Positions 9,557 through 19,151 of a stretch of DNA of 64,000 bases are shown piece after piece (the stretch's first letter is position 1; each line of letters begins with the position of its first letter). The stretch is from Arcticibacter sp041902385. GTDB taxonomy: Bacteria; Bacteroidota; Bacteroidia; Sphingobacteriales; Sphingobacteriaceae. A program made the position numbers and the translations under genes. Location: assembly GCF_041902385.1 (NCBI RefSeq), contig NZ_CP169244.1, positions 186,001 through 250,000 on the forward strand. Reading direction: 5' to 3'. The notes under the pieces are model-generated. The model was not told where the DNA came from, searched no databases, and saw only the letters and a list, made by a program, of their open reading frames with translations.

Positions 9557-10234
9557 ATGATCAAAATATCAAATCTTGAGAAGTTCTACCGCACGGAAGA
9601 GGTAGAAACCGTAGCACTAAATGGAGTGTCAATTGACGTGGCAAAGGGAGAATTTGTTTCCATCATGGGTCCTTCGGGATGCGGGAAGTCGACTTTGCTG
9701 AACATCCTCGGCTTGCTTGACGATCCCGATGGTGGCAGTTATCTGTTCAACGGGGTTGAGGTGGCGCACTTCAACGAGCGGAAGCGCTCTGACCTGCGGA
9801 AGCACAACATTGGCTTCGTGTTCCAGAGTTTTAACCTGATAGACGAGCTCACGGTCTACGAAAACGTGGAGCTTCCTCTGATCTACACGAAGACTCCTGC
9901 TGCAGAGCGAAAACGGAAGGTTGAGGCCGTGCTGGATAAGGTTCAGATCATGCACCGCAGGAATCACTTTCCGCAGCAGCTATCGGGGGGACAACAGCAG
10001 CGTGTAGCTGTAGCCCGAGCCGTAGTGAACAGTCCTAAACTGATCCTTGCGGATGAGCCTACGGGTAACCTCGACTCGTCAAACGGGAATGAGGTGATGC
10101 AGCTCCTCACCGATCTGAATGAACAGGGCACGACAATCATCATGGTGACGCACTCCGAGCACGATTCGAGATACAGCCACCGGATTATCAGAATGCTTGA
10201 CGGACAGGTAGTAACGGAAAATATTATGGTGTAG
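9557..10234 (+). CDS. ABC transporter ATP-binding protein (MacB/LolD type)
   Basis: Cytoplasmic ATPase of 225 residues that energises an FtsX-type exporter. All motifs are present: Walker A GPSGCGKST at 38-46, the Q-loop in FVFQSFNLI near 87-95, signature LSGGQQQR at 142-149, Walker B LILADE at 162-167 and the switch His199 in VTHSEH. Length and the LSGGQQQRVAVARA sequence are typical of the LolD/MacB/FtsE group. It is the only ATPase in a locus with five permease genes, so it may serve several of them. It follows the adaptor gene but is separated by the inserted four-helix-bundle gene and its repeats. Confidence 0.93.
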   Translation: MIKISNLEKFYRTEEVETVALNGVSIDVAKGEFVSIMGPSGCGKSTLLNILGLLDDPDGGSYLFNGVEVAHFNERKRSDLRKHNIGFVFQSFNLIDELTVYENVELPLIYTKTPAAERKRKVEAVLDKVQIMHRRNHFPQQLSGGQQQRVAVARAVVNSPKLILADEPTGNLDSSNGNEVMQLLTDLNEQGTTIIMVTHSEHDSRYSHRIIRMLDGQVVTENIMV

Positions 10235-10452
10235 ATGCCAGCGATCGGCGATTGGCTGTTGGCGATTAGCGGTTAACAGGTTATAGCCAGCCATTTGGGC
10301 AGAGAATCTTGCCATAAGACGCATAAAACATCCCTCAGCTAAGGCGGAGAGGACGAAGGATGTGAACCGTAATAATAAAAGAGTGCTCCTCAAACCCAAC
10401 CGCCAATTGCTAAGAGCTAACAGCCATCTAACATCCAATAGCCAACCATCTC
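10235..10452. repeat. Gap with heptad words of opposite polarity at its two ends
   Basis: Just after the ATPase stop the sequence reads GATTGGCTGTTGGCGATTAG, and just before the next start it reads AACCGCCAATTGCTAAGAGC. The first is the G/T-rich and the second the C/A-rich version of the same 7-bp word family, so the two ends could pair in a transcript. The middle about 100 bp is non-repetitive. Confidence 0.55.
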
Positions 10453-12834
10453 ATGATTAAGAACTATTTGAAAATCGCCCTGCGTAACCTCTGGAGACAT
10501 AAGGGCTACTCTTTTTTGAACATCCTGGGGCTTGCTGTCGGGATGACGGCATTCTTCCTGATCTTCCTCTATGTGGGAATGGAGTTGAGTTATGATCGCT
10601 TCCACACCAAGGCGGACAGGATCTACAGGATCGTGGCCGATATTAAGACTCCGACGGAGGTGATTCATCCCAGCGGGCCTTCCTGGGCAGTTCCCTCTCA
10701 TCTGAAGATGGACTTCCCGGAAATTGAAGCGTTTGTGCGCACTAACAATTACGACGTGCTGGTTCGAAAAGGCGACGTAAAGTTCCAGGAAACGAACGCC
10801 TTACTGGTCGATTCGACATTTTTTAAGGTCTTCGACTTCAAGCTTTTGAAGGGGAATCCAGCTACAGCATTGAAGGAACAGCTGAGTGTGGTACTTTCGG
10901 AAACGGCGGCTAAACGGTATTTCGGGAATGGAGACCCGATGGGACAAACGGTCCTTTTGACGGGAAATAGTCTGCCTGCGAAGGTAACCGGACTAATGAA
11001 AGACATTCCCGAGAACTCGCAAATCACGGCGGATATGCTGGTTTCAATGAATACGCTTACTGAAAAACTGGCTCCGGGTCTTGACGATCAGTGGGGAAAC
11101 TATGGAGCGCTGGCTTATATTCTTTTGAAGCCGGGCACGGACGCCAAAGCAGTGGAAAAGAAGTTCCCGGCCTTCCTTGAAAGAAGAAACGGAAAAGAAA
11201 TGAAGCAAAGCCAGATGTACGCGACGCTCATTCTGGAACCTCTTAAGGATGTCTATCTGCACTCGACCAGAGGCGGACAGCGGAGGGGCAATATCAACAA
11301 CGTCTACATATTCTCTATCATCGGGATCTTTATCCTCCTGATCGCTTGTATCAATTTTATCAATCTAAGCACGGCTCGTTCTATTGAGCGGGCCAAGGAA
11401 GTCGGCATCCGGAAAGTGGTAGGTGCCGCCAAAAGACAGTTATCAGGACAGTTTATTGGCGAGTCGATCATCCTGTGCCTCTTTGCTTTTGTCCTCGCCG
11501 TCCTGTTCTCTGCGCTCCTGCTGCCACTGTTCAATGAACTGGCCGGAAAGACGATTAGCAAAGGCATCTTCAGCAATGCAACGAATATTCTGGAACTCTT
11601 GCTGATTGCTATCGGAATGGGCCTCGTAGCAGGCATCTACCCGGCCATTGTATTGTCTTCCTTCCGTCCGGTGTCGGTGCTAAAAGGCCGCTTTGCATCA
11701 GGTACGAAGGGAATTTTACTAAGAAAAGCGCTTGTTATTTCGCAATTTACCATATCCATAGTCCTGATCATTGCTACACTGGTAGTCTATTTTCAGATGG
11801 ACTACATGCGCAATCAGGAGCTGGGATTCAGCAAGGACCAGATGCTGGTGATCAATACCAACAATGATCCGGCAAAAGAGACCTTCCGGCAGTCTGTTTT
11901 GAACATTCCCGGCGTGCAGTCGGCCGCCTTATCTTCAAGCGTTCCCGGTGGGGGAAATCCGGCAGCCTATTCAGAAATTGAAAACACAAAGGGAGAGTTG
12001 CAGGTAGCCAACCTGGACCTGTACTTCGTCGACTTCAACTATATTCCTCAATTCAATGTGAAAGTTGTAGCTGGGAGGGCTTTTTCGAAGGAGTTCGGAA
12101 CAGATACGACTAAAGCAATGATGCTGAACGAGGCTGCAGTAAAAATGTTCGGGTACAGCTCTCCCAAGCAAGCGATCGGGAAACGATTCAAGCAGTGGGG
12201 CCGCGAGGGAACGATTGTCGGTGTAGTGAAGGACTTTCATTTCCGTTCGCTGCAGCAGGATATTAAACCTCTTTCTATCCGGATAGAACCAGAAGGATGC
12301 GAGCTGGTATCGGTTAAAATTTCGGGGAAGAACATCCGGCAGTCGATAGCTGCAATCGAACAACAATGGAATCAGCTGATCCCTTCGCGCCCCTTCAGCT
12401 ATTTCTTCCTTGACGAATACTTCGACAGACAATACCGGGATGAAGAGCGCTTTGGCCGGCTGTTCCTGAACTTTGCCGTCCTGGCAATCTTCATCTCCTG
12501 CCTCGGGCTTCTTGGCCTAGCTTCTTACAGTACCATCCAGCGGACCAGGGAAATCGGGATCAGGAAGGTACTGGGAGCAAATGTAACAGGAATTGTGAGT
12601 CTTCTTTCTGCCGACTTCCTCCGACTGGTGGTGCTTGCCTTTGTGATCTCCTCTCCCCTGGCCTGGCTCCTGATGCATAGCTGGCTGAAGGGCTTTGCTT
12701 ACAGGATTGACATCCCGTGGTGGGTGTTCCTGCTCGCCGGCTCAGCTGCTATCTTGATAGCCATTGCCACCATTAGCCTGCAGGCAATAAAAGCCGCCCT
12801 GGCTAATCCGGTAAAGAGCTTAAGAACGGAATGA
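10453..12834 (+). CDS. FtsX/MacB-like ABC transporter permease (paralogue 1)
   Basis: Inner-membrane permease of 793 residues with the duplicated layout common in Bacteroidota: an N-terminal anchor (about 20-42), a large periplasmic MacB-type domain, and membrane segments starting near 283, then a second similar half. The cytoplasmic coupling motif occurs twice, as AKEVGIRKVVGA near 314 and TREIGIRKVLGA near 699. The protein ends in ANPVKSLRTE, shared almost exactly by four of the five permeases here. It should work with the preceding ATPase and the HlyD-type adaptor. The substrate is unknown; antimicrobial peptides, macrolides or lipoproteins are possible by family. The stop codon leads straight into a long 7-bp-periodic array. 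Confidence 0.9.
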   Translation: MIKNYLKIALRNLWRHKGYSFLNILGLAVGMTAFFLIFLYVGMELSYDRFHTKADRIYRIVADIKTPTEVIHPSGPSWAVPSHLKMDFPEIEAFVRTNNYDVLVRKGDVKFQETNALLVDSTFFKVFDFKLLKGNPATALKEQLSVVLSETAAKRYFGNGDPMGQTVLLTGNSLPAKVTGLMKDIPENSQITADMLVSMNTLTEKLAPGLDDQWGNYGALAYILLKPGTDAKAVEKKFPAFLERRNGKEMKQSQMYATLILEPLKDVYLHSTRGGQRRGNINNVYIFSIIGIFILLIACINFINLSTARSIERAKEVGIRKVVGAAKRQLSGQFIGESIILCLFAFVLAVLFSALLLPLFNELAGKTISKGIFSNATNILELLLIAIGMGLVAGIYPAIVLSSFRPVSVLKGRFASGTKGILLRKALVISQFTISIVLIIATLVVYFQMDYMRNQELGFSKDQMLVINTNNDPAKETFRQSVLNIPGVQSAALSSSVPGGGNPAAYSEIENTKGELQVANLDLYFVDFNYIPQFNVKVVAGRAFSKEFGTDTTKAMMLNEAAVKMFGYSSPKQAIGKRFKQWGREGTIVGVVKDFHFRSLQQDIKPLSIRIEPEGCELVSVKISGKNIRQSIAAIEQQWNQLIPSRPFSYFFLDEYFDRQYRDEERFGRLFLNFAVLAIFISCLGLLGLASYSTIQRTREIGIRKVLGANVTGIVSLLSADFLRLVVLAFVISSPLAWLLMHSWLKGFAYRIDIPWWVFLLAGSAAILIAIATISLQAIKAALANPVKSLRTE

Positions 12835-13564
12835 GTTGTGGGTTGCGGGCTGTGAGTTGTAAGTTGTAAGTAATAAGTTTTAAGTAATAAGTGGTAAGTG
12901 GTAAGTCTTGAGTTGCAAGTTGCGGATTTTGAGTTTTAAGTTTTAAGTAGTAAGTGGTAAGTCTTGAGTTGCAAGTTGTGGGTTTTGAGTTTTAAGTGGT
13001 AAGTGGTAAGTCTTGAGTTGCAAGTTGCAAGTTGTGGGTTTTGACTTTAAGTTTTAAGTAATAAGCGGTAAGACTCGAGTTGCAAGTTGTAGGTTTTGGG
13101 TTTTAAGTTTTAAGTAGTAAGTGGTAAGTGGTAAGTCTTGAGTTGCAAGTTGTGGGCTTTGAGTTTTAAGTTTTAAGTTTTAAGTAATAAGTGGTAAATC
13201 TTGAGTTGCAAGTTGTGGGTTTTGGGTTTTAAGTTTTAAGTAGTAAGTGGTAAGTGGTAAGTGGTAAGTGGTAAGTCTTGAGTTGCAAGTTGTAGGTTTT
13301 GACTTTAAGTTTTAAGTAATAAGCGGTGAGACTCGAGTTGCAAGTTGTGGGTTTTGAGTTTTGAGTTTTGAGTTTAAGTATCAACTGTCAATTGCTAAAG
13401 GCTACAGCTTATAGCCAACAGCCAATTGCTAAAAGCCAACAGCTAATTGCTAATAGCCTACAGCTTATAGCCAACAGCCAATTGCTAAAAGCCAACAGCC
13501 AATCGCCAACCGCTGATAACTAACATCTCATGTCTAATATCTCATGACTAATATCTAATATCTA
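12835..13564. repeat. Long array of 7-bp words filling the gap between two permease genes
   Basis: From the stop codon to about 13378 the plus strand is an almost unbroken series of heptamers such as GAGTTGC AAGTTGT AAGTAAT AAGTGGT AAGTCTT. A superimposed order of about nine words recurs (AAGTCTT GAGTTGC AAGTTGT GGGTTTT). From about 13379 to the next gene the words change to the type AANNGCY (AACAGCC AATTGCT AAAAGCC). The last words, AATATCT AATATCT AATGTTA, keep register and the final one contains the ATG of the next gene. No ORF, promoter box or terminator is evident. The period of 7 is not a multiple of 3, which argues against a coding origin. Confidence 0.9.
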
Positions 13565-15925
13565 ATGTTACTACACTATTTAAAAGTCTCTCTCCGGGTG
13601 CTCTTTCAGAACAAGCTGATTTCGGCAATCAACTTGTTCAGTCTGGCGACGGGCATTTCTGCCCTGCTGCTGATCGCTGCTTATCTTGAGCACGAAAAGC
13701 AGTATGACGCCTTTCATGAAAAGGGCGACCGGATATTCCGGGCAGGCTTTACCTACTGGGATCAGGGTAAGATCTACGACAAAGACGAGCCAGAGTTTTC
13801 CGCCTTGTTCGGTCCGGATGCAAAAGCGGAGCTAACTGGGATCGAAGAATATTGCAGGGTGTCGACCGGGGGACAGTCGTATATCAGTTACGGCGAGCGG
13901 AGTTTCAAAATCGATCGGGTTCCCTATGTGGATCCTTCCTTCTTTAAGCTCTTTTCGTTTAAACTCCTTGAGGGCAGTCCATCCGAAGCCCTCGCTTCGC
14001 CTCATTCTATTGTCCTGAACCGGACCACCGCCCTAAAGCTGTTCGGAGACATTGCAAGGGCCGTTGGCAAGACGGTCCTTCTCGATGGGAAAAAAAGCTT
14101 TTTAGTAAAGGGTGTAATTGAAGACGCGCCCTCCAATACCGACATCAGATACTCCTCGCTGCTTTCATTTTCAACTCTGAACAAAGATCCTGATGCCTTC
14201 CTGAGCTGGAGAGGCGGATACCGGTATATCACCTATCTTCTCTTAAATAATAAAGAGGGGGCGGCCGCTGTGCAAAAGCAACTCCCCGGCTTCATGTGGA
14301 GACATATCAATCAGAGCGACGCTGTGGACGGCGGCAAAACAGAGGCGAGCCTCCAGCCGCTAAGAGATATCCACCTCCATTATGATGCTGCGTCCGCCAG
14401 TCTGAGCAGGAACCTGAAAGTCTTCACCGCTGTGGCTGTCCTTATTCTTATTATTTCATGCGTCAACTACATCAATTTCAATACAGCACAATCGTTCAGC
14501 AGACTGAGGGAAATTGGGGTGAGGCGGGTATTAGGGGCCGCTGGCAACGATCTTTCCTTTAGATGGCTAACCGATTCTGCCCTGATCACCACACTTTCAT
14601 TTATTGCTGCCATCCTCCTGATCCTGGCGCTCGGCCCTGTTGTTAGTCGCCTGACGACAACAGAGCTCTCCCTGCAGACATTGCTGACGGGAAGAATGGT
14701 GGCAGTAATGGCGGGCATCTTTATCCTGATCAGTGCCGGTGCGGGAGCCTATCTGGCATTTTACCTTCGAAGAGTCAATATCAGGCGCAATCTGAATGAT
14801 CAGAACACTAGCGGAACCGGCGGTCTGACCGGAAAGGCGATGATCGTATTACAGTTTATGATCTCGGCAGCCTTAATCACCTGCACACTGGTCATCTATC
14901 GTCAGGTGAGCTTTATTAAATCTCATCCCACAGGAATTGACCGCGAGAATATGATGATCCTTCCCCTGACAGGCATTGAGAAAGAGGGCGCCCCTGAACA
15001 AATCGCACTCGCCCTGTCGGGACTGGCAAACGTGCACTCGGTTACAGGACTTTCAGACGTTCCGATAAATGATCTTACCAGTAACGGCTTTCTTGCAGAA
15101 GGACAACGGCAGCACATGATGATTCACCAGCTAGACGCAGACGAGAACTTTTTAAAGGCGTTCGGCTTGAAGATGGTGTCGGGCAGGTATTTCTCGGAAG
15201 GCAGAAGTACTGACCGCGAGGGCTACGTGATCAACGAGACCCTGGCACGCAAGCTGGGATGGAAAGATGCTATTGGAAAAACAATAGAGCGCGAAGGCAG
15301 CCATCCGGTTGTCGGCGTGGTCAAAGACTTCAACTTCGCCTCATTGCATGAGCCGGTTGAGCCACTAATAATCACAAATAAGCCCTGGAGGGGATTTCGC
15401 TATCTCGCGGTGCGCTATACCACTGATGCGGCAAGGCTTATAAAAGAAGCGCGGTCTGTGTGGAAGGAGAATAGCGGCCTTCCGTTTGACTACTGGTTTA
15501 TGGATTCAGAATTTGACCGGATGTATAAAAGCGAACAGCAGTTCATGAACTTGCTGATCTGCTTTTCGTTATTGTCCATCCTCCTTTCTCTTTCCGGCGT
15601 ATTTGGGCTGGTAAGCCTTAACCTGCAAAAACGAGTTAAGGAATTTGGGATCCGGAAAGTGCTGGGCGCAACGGTTACGGATATTGTTGCACTCTCTTCT
15701 TCCGGTTATTTAAGACTGACCGTTATTGCTCTCGCTATAGCAATTCCTGTGAGTTTGTACTTAAGTGACCGCTGGCTGGCGGACTTTGCTTACCGCGCCA
15801 GTGTTCCCTGGTGGCTATTCCTCTTGTCGGCCTTACTGGTGCTGGGTCTCACGATGACGACCGTCATCAGCAGGGTAATAAAGGCGGCTCTGACCAACCC
15901 GGTCAAGAGCCTCAGAACGGAATAA
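13565..15925 (+). CDS. FtsX/MacB-like ABC transporter permease (paralogue 2)
   Basis: Permease of 786 residues with the same two-half architecture as the preceding one. It opens MLLHYLKVSLRVLFQNKLIS, has a periplasmic domain and repeats the coupling motif as LREIGVRRVLGA near residue 314 and VKEFGIRKVLGA near 690. The C-terminus is TNPVKSLRTE. Its ATG sits within the last 7-bp word of the upstream array, so its ribosome-binding region is made of repeat sequence. It is clearly diverged from its neighbours, so this is an old duplication. Confidence 0.9.
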   Translation: MLLHYLKVSLRVLFQNKLISAINLFSLATGISALLLIAAYLEHEKQYDAFHEKGDRIFRAGFTYWDQGKIYDKDEPEFSALFGPDAKAELTGIEEYCRVSTGGQSYISYGERSFKIDRVPYVDPSFFKLFSFKLLEGSPSEALASPHSIVLNRTTALKLFGDIARAVGKTVLLDGKKSFLVKGVIEDAPSNTDIRYSSLLSFSTLNKDPDAFLSWRGGYRYITYLLLNNKEGAAAVQKQLPGFMWRHINQSDAVDGGKTEASLQPLRDIHLHYDAASASLSRNLKVFTAVAVLILIISCVNYINFNTAQSFSRLREIGVRRVLGAAGNDLSFRWLTDSALITTLSFIAAILLILALGPVVSRLTTTELSLQTLLTGRMVAVMAGIFILISAGAGAYLAFYLRRVNIRRNLNDQNTSGTGGLTGKAMIVLQFMISAALITCTLVIYRQVSFIKSHPTGIDRENMMILPLTGIEKEGAPEQIALALSGLANVHSVTGLSDVPINDLTSNGFLAEGQRQHMMIHQLDADENFLKAFGLKMVSGRYFSEGRSTDREGYVINETLARKLGWKDAIGKTIEREGSHPVVGVVKDFNFASLHEPVEPLIITNKPWRGFRYLAVRYTTDAARLIKEARSVWKENSGLPFDYWFMDSEFDRMYKSEQQFMNLLICFSLLSILLSLSGVFGLVSLNLQKRVKEFGIRKVLGATVTDIVALSSSGYLRLTVIALAIAIPVSLYLSDRWLADFAYRASVPWWLFLLSALLVLGLTMTTVISRVIKAALTNPVKSLRTE

Positions 15926-16255
15926 GCGGCGGGGAGAGTTGCAGGGGGACGGAAAGCGGAAAGCTTAAAGCAGAAGGGTGAAAGCAGAAAGCCAAAGGCT
16001 GAAGGCTAATCGCCAATAGCTGTCGGCCGCAAGCCGACAAGGCAGAAAGCCAAAGGCTAAATGCTAATTGCCAAAAGCTGTCGGCTGCAAGCCGACAAGG
16101 CAGAAAGCCAAAGGCTAAAGGCTAATCGCCAATAGCTGTCGGCTGCAAGCCGACAAAGCAGAAGGCTGATGGCAGAAAGCTAACAGCTAAATGCCAATCG
16201 CCAATAGCTGTCGGCTGCAAGCCGACACAGCCGACAACAGCCAAATCAAAATATT
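15926..16255. repeat. Heptad array with four copies of a TGTCGGCT/AGCCGACA hairpin
   Basis: The gap between permeases 2 and 3 is made of words ending in GC (GGAAAGC TTAAAGC AGAAAGC CAAAGGC TAATCGC CAATAGC). Embedded are hairpins of the form TGTCGGCTGCAAGCCGACA at 16021, 16079, 16137 and 16209 (the first with a G/C change). Their spacings of 58, 58 and 72 are all 7n+2, because each hairpin is followed by one 9-base word that shifts the register by two. Confidence 0.88.
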
Positions 16256-18697
16256 ATGTTTTTTAAAACTACTTACCGGAATTTAATCAGGAACAAAGTT
16301 CACTCCCTGATCAATGTCATTGGGCTGGGCATCAGCATTGCTTGCTGCACCGTGGTGTACGTGATCGTGAAACACGAGCTTTCGTTTGATGAATCGCTCC
16401 CTCACGCAGACAGGATTTACAGGATCGTATCCGATTATCGCTATCCTGATCACACCGAGAATGAAGGTCATACTGCGTTTGGGCTTGCAAAGGCCTTACG
16501 AAACGACTTCCCGCAGCTAGAATCCGTCACTCAGGTCTATACCATGAACAGAGCTATCGTTTCGATTCCTGCTGCTGAGGGCGACAAGAAGGTGTTCGAA
16601 GAAAATGAAATGACCTTTGCCGATCCCTGGTTTCTTCGGACTTTTGATTTCCCTATCCTCGCAGGCAGCAAAAACAGGCTGCTGACTCATCCTGACGAGG
16701 TGATCCTGACCAGAGAGCTGGCAGAAAAATATTACGGCAAAGCGTTCGAAGGGCGGTATAATGAATTACTCGGCAGAACGCTAACGATTAACAAAAGAGA
16801 CTACAGAATTTCCGCTGTTATGGAGGACATTCCCCGAAACTCGAATGTGCCGTTCAGGCTCCTGCTTCCGTTTGAAGCTTTCGCCCGTGACAACGAACGG
16901 GTGGCCAATAGCATGGAAGAGATGTATTCGGAGAGCTATACCTTCGTCATGCTTCCTGAAAACTATCAGCCAATACAACTCGAAAAGGCACTCGTCGCGT
17001 TCAAAGGCAAGCATCTGGAGGCAGAAACGGCTAAGAGGAGAACGTTTCACCTGCAAGCCCTCAAGGACGTCCACTCGGACGAGGAGTACTATGGGACGTC
17101 TTATGCAACTCCGAAAATCCTGATCGTCGCCTTTATCAGCATGGGGATCATCGTACTGCTCACCTCATGTATCAATTTTATTAACCTGGCGACTGCCCAG
17201 TCCCTGAAGAGGGCTAAGGAAACCGGGATCAGAAAGACCCTGGGAAGCTCCCGCTGGCAGCTTGTTCTTCAGTTTATGACCGAGACACTCCTGCTCGTAA
17301 CTGCCGCATCTGTTGCAGGTCTGGTGCTGGCGGACATCTTTCTGAATGCATTCAACAAGTACCTGTTATCGGTGGTCGACTTTGGCCTCCATATAACTCC
17401 TGCCATATTCTTTTTCCTGGCTATTCTTATTGTCGTAATTACTTTTCTGGCGGGGTACTATCCTGCTCTGAACCTTTCGGGCTACAAGCCTGTTGAAGCG
17501 CTTAAACAATCCCTAAAATCAAAGAAAACGGGCTTTTCGGGCGGCTTTTCTCTGAGGAAGGCGCTGGTGATCGTGCAGTTTACAGTATCACAGCTTCTCA
17601 TCATCGGAACTATTGTGGTAGCGGCTCAAATGAATTATTTCTTCACCCGTGATACAGGCTATCAGAAAGACCGCATTATTACTGTTAACATTCCTGAAAA
17701 CGAATCACAGAAACTCAGTTTATTCATCAACCAGTTGAGCACTTCGCCCGAGATTGAGGATGTGACCTTCTGCTCGGGCCCGCCTACTTCGCAGGCTAAT
17801 GCATCGGGAGATGTACGCAGGAAGTCGTGGTCAGAAGACCAGAGCCTGTCCACCGAGCGGAAGTTCGTCGACCCGCACTACCTGAACACCTTTAACATTA
17901 AGCTGCTGGCGGGCAGAAACCTGCGGGAATCAGACAGGACCATGCTTAGCGACAGCACCAACAGGTATAACATCCTTGTGAACAAGCTGACGGTTTCTTC
18001 CCTCGGCTTCAAAAGTCCTGAAGAAGCGCTGGGGCAGGAGATCATTGTAAACAAGAATGAACTGGCCACCATAGTCGGGGTAACAGCCGACTTCTATAAC
18101 GTTTCGCTGAAAGACAAGATCACGCCCTGCATGATGTTCTATGCGAGGAACTGGGTAGACATTGCCGCCATCAAGGTAAGGAATGAGCAGCGGAATGCTA
18201 CGATCAATCTGATACGCGACAACTGGCAAAAGGTGTTCCCGGATCAGTTCCTAAAGATGAAAAGCATGAACGAGTACATGAGGAACAGCCCGTTCTACAT
18301 TCTGGAGAATCTGATGTACCAGGCCTTCAAGATATTTTCGTTTCTGGCTGTTCTCATAGGCTGTATGGGGCTTTACGGGCTGGTAGCATTTCTTTCGGCC
18401 CAGCGCCAGAAAGAGATTGGCATCCGCAAGGTCCTTGGCTCTTCAGTGAAGGGCATTATCCTGCTTTTTTCACGAGAGTTCCTCTGGCTTCTACTCATCG
18501 CCTTTGCGATAGCTGCACCAGCCGCCTGGTACGCCATGAACAGCTGGCTTGAATCCTTCGCGAACCGCATTAGCCTCAGCCCTCTTTTCTTTGTGCTGGC
18601 CTTTCTGATCTCGGCGGCTATTGCAGCTCTCACCATTGGCTCCCAGGCCTTCCGGGCAGCAAAAGCGGCACCTGTTACCAGCTTGAGAAGTGAGTGA
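16256..18697 (+). CDS. FtsX/MacB-like ABC transporter permease (paralogue 3)
   Basis: Permease of 813 residues, the most divergent of the five. It starts MFFKTTYRNLIRNKVHSLIN, then an N-terminal membrane segment and a large periplasmic domain. The coupling motif appears as AKETGIRKTLGS near 319 and QKEIGIRKVLGS near 718. It ends APVTSLRSE instead of NPVKSLRTE. It is the last gene of the run of three permeases before the higBA interruption. ATPase-dependent export is inferred from family; no substrate can be named. Confidence 0.9.
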   Translation: MFFKTTYRNLIRNKVHSLINVIGLGISIACCTVVYVIVKHELSFDESLPHADRIYRIVSDYRYPDHTENEGHTAFGLAKALRNDFPQLESVTQVYTMNRAIVSIPAAEGDKKVFEENEMTFADPWFLRTFDFPILAGSKNRLLTHPDEVILTRELAEKYYGKAFEGRYNELLGRTLTINKRDYRISAVMEDIPRNSNVPFRLLLPFEAFARDNERVANSMEEMYSESYTFVMLPENYQPIQLEKALVAFKGKHLEAETAKRRTFHLQALKDVHSDEEYYGTSYATPKILIVAFISMGIIVLLTSCINFINLATAQSLKRAKETGIRKTLGSSRWQLVLQFMTETLLLVTAASVAGLVLADIFLNAFNKYLLSVVDFGLHITPAIFFFLAILIVVITFLAGYYPALNLSGYKPVEALKQSLKSKKTGFSGGFSLRKALVIVQFTVSQLLIIGTIVVAAQMNYFFTRDTGYQKDRIITVNIPENESQKLSLFINQLSTSPEIEDVTFCSGPPTSQANASGDVRRKSWSEDQSLSTERKFVDPHYLNTFNIKLLAGRNLRESDRTMLSDSTNRYNILVNKLTVSSLGFKSPEEALGQEIIVNKNELATIVGVTADFYNVSLKDKITPCMMFYARNWVDIAAIKVRNEQRNATINLIRDNWQKVFPDQFLKMKSMNEYMRNSPFYILENLMYQAFKIFSFLAVLIGCMGLYGLVAFLSAQRQKEIGIRKVLGSSVKGIILLFSREFLWLLLIAFAIAAPAAWYAMNSWLESFANRISLSPLFFVLAFLISAAIAALTIGSQAFRAAKAAPVTSLRSE

Positions 18698-18996
18698 GTT
18701 CGGATCCTAAGTGAGGCCTGCGGCAGGTTGCTGGTTCTAAGCAGAGGATTAAAAGTTATGGATTGTTAATATCATTCCTGAACTGTTTGGTAATATCTTT
18801 GCCACGGTGAAAGGATCTGCTTGTAGAATAGAAACAAGCCCTCCGGCAACTGCTCCTATGTTCAACGGCATCAGTACGCCCGACACCTCCGCTCCAGTCC
18901 ATTTAGGTCTCTTCCTCAGCCAAAAACGCGTTATATGCACCCCTCCGGCTTTGTGTTTGTGACAGCAACGACGTCAGTAATTCAAGAGTTTCCGGC

Positions 18997-19039
18997 AAAT
19001 AATAAACAAGTTGGCAAAACACCAACTTGTTTATTATTT
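18997..19039. promoter_or_regulatory. Perfect 18-bp inverted repeat upstream of higB
   Basis: AAATAATAAACAAGTTGG (18997-19014) and CCAACTTGTTTATTATTT (19022-19039) are exact reverse complements separated by 7 nt (CAAAACA). The right arm is followed by more T residues. It could be the HigA operator, since type II antitoxins bind palindromes upstream of their operon, or a terminator for incoming transcription. It ends 112 bp before the higB ATG. Confidence 0.6.
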
Positions 19040-19048
19040 TTGTATCAG

Positions 19049-19096
19049 CCGGTGCCTGATTCCCAACAGTGACCACAGACGGGAATCAAGCACCGG
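19049..19096. promoter_or_regulatory. 16-bp near-perfect inverted repeat upstream of higB
   Basis: CCGGTGCCTGATTCCC (19049-19064) pairs with GGGAATCAAGCACCGG (19081-19096) except for one position that would be a G-U-type pair. The 16-nt spacer is unrelated. With the 18-bp repeat just upstream it forms a dense block of dyad symmetry in front of the toxin gene. Confidence 0.55.
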
Positions 19097-19151
19097 TTCT
19101 AAAGAATGGTACAGGAAGCGTGGGGAACAGTTAAAGAAATTATTCCGTCGC

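Larger units (their letters stand above)
18698..19151. other. Region upstream of higBA with two large inverted repeats
   Basis: This gap contains no credible gene; a 63-codon minus-strand frame at 18749-18940 has no recognised relatives. Its right half carries two strong inverted repeats described separately, positioned where a promoter and operator for the toxin-antitoxin pair would be expected. Confidence 0.5.

Noticed and set aside
18749..18940. 63-codon minus-strand frame upstream of higBA
   Set aside because: Protein-like in places, but no known relatives, no promoter and no context; it could be a gene remnant.
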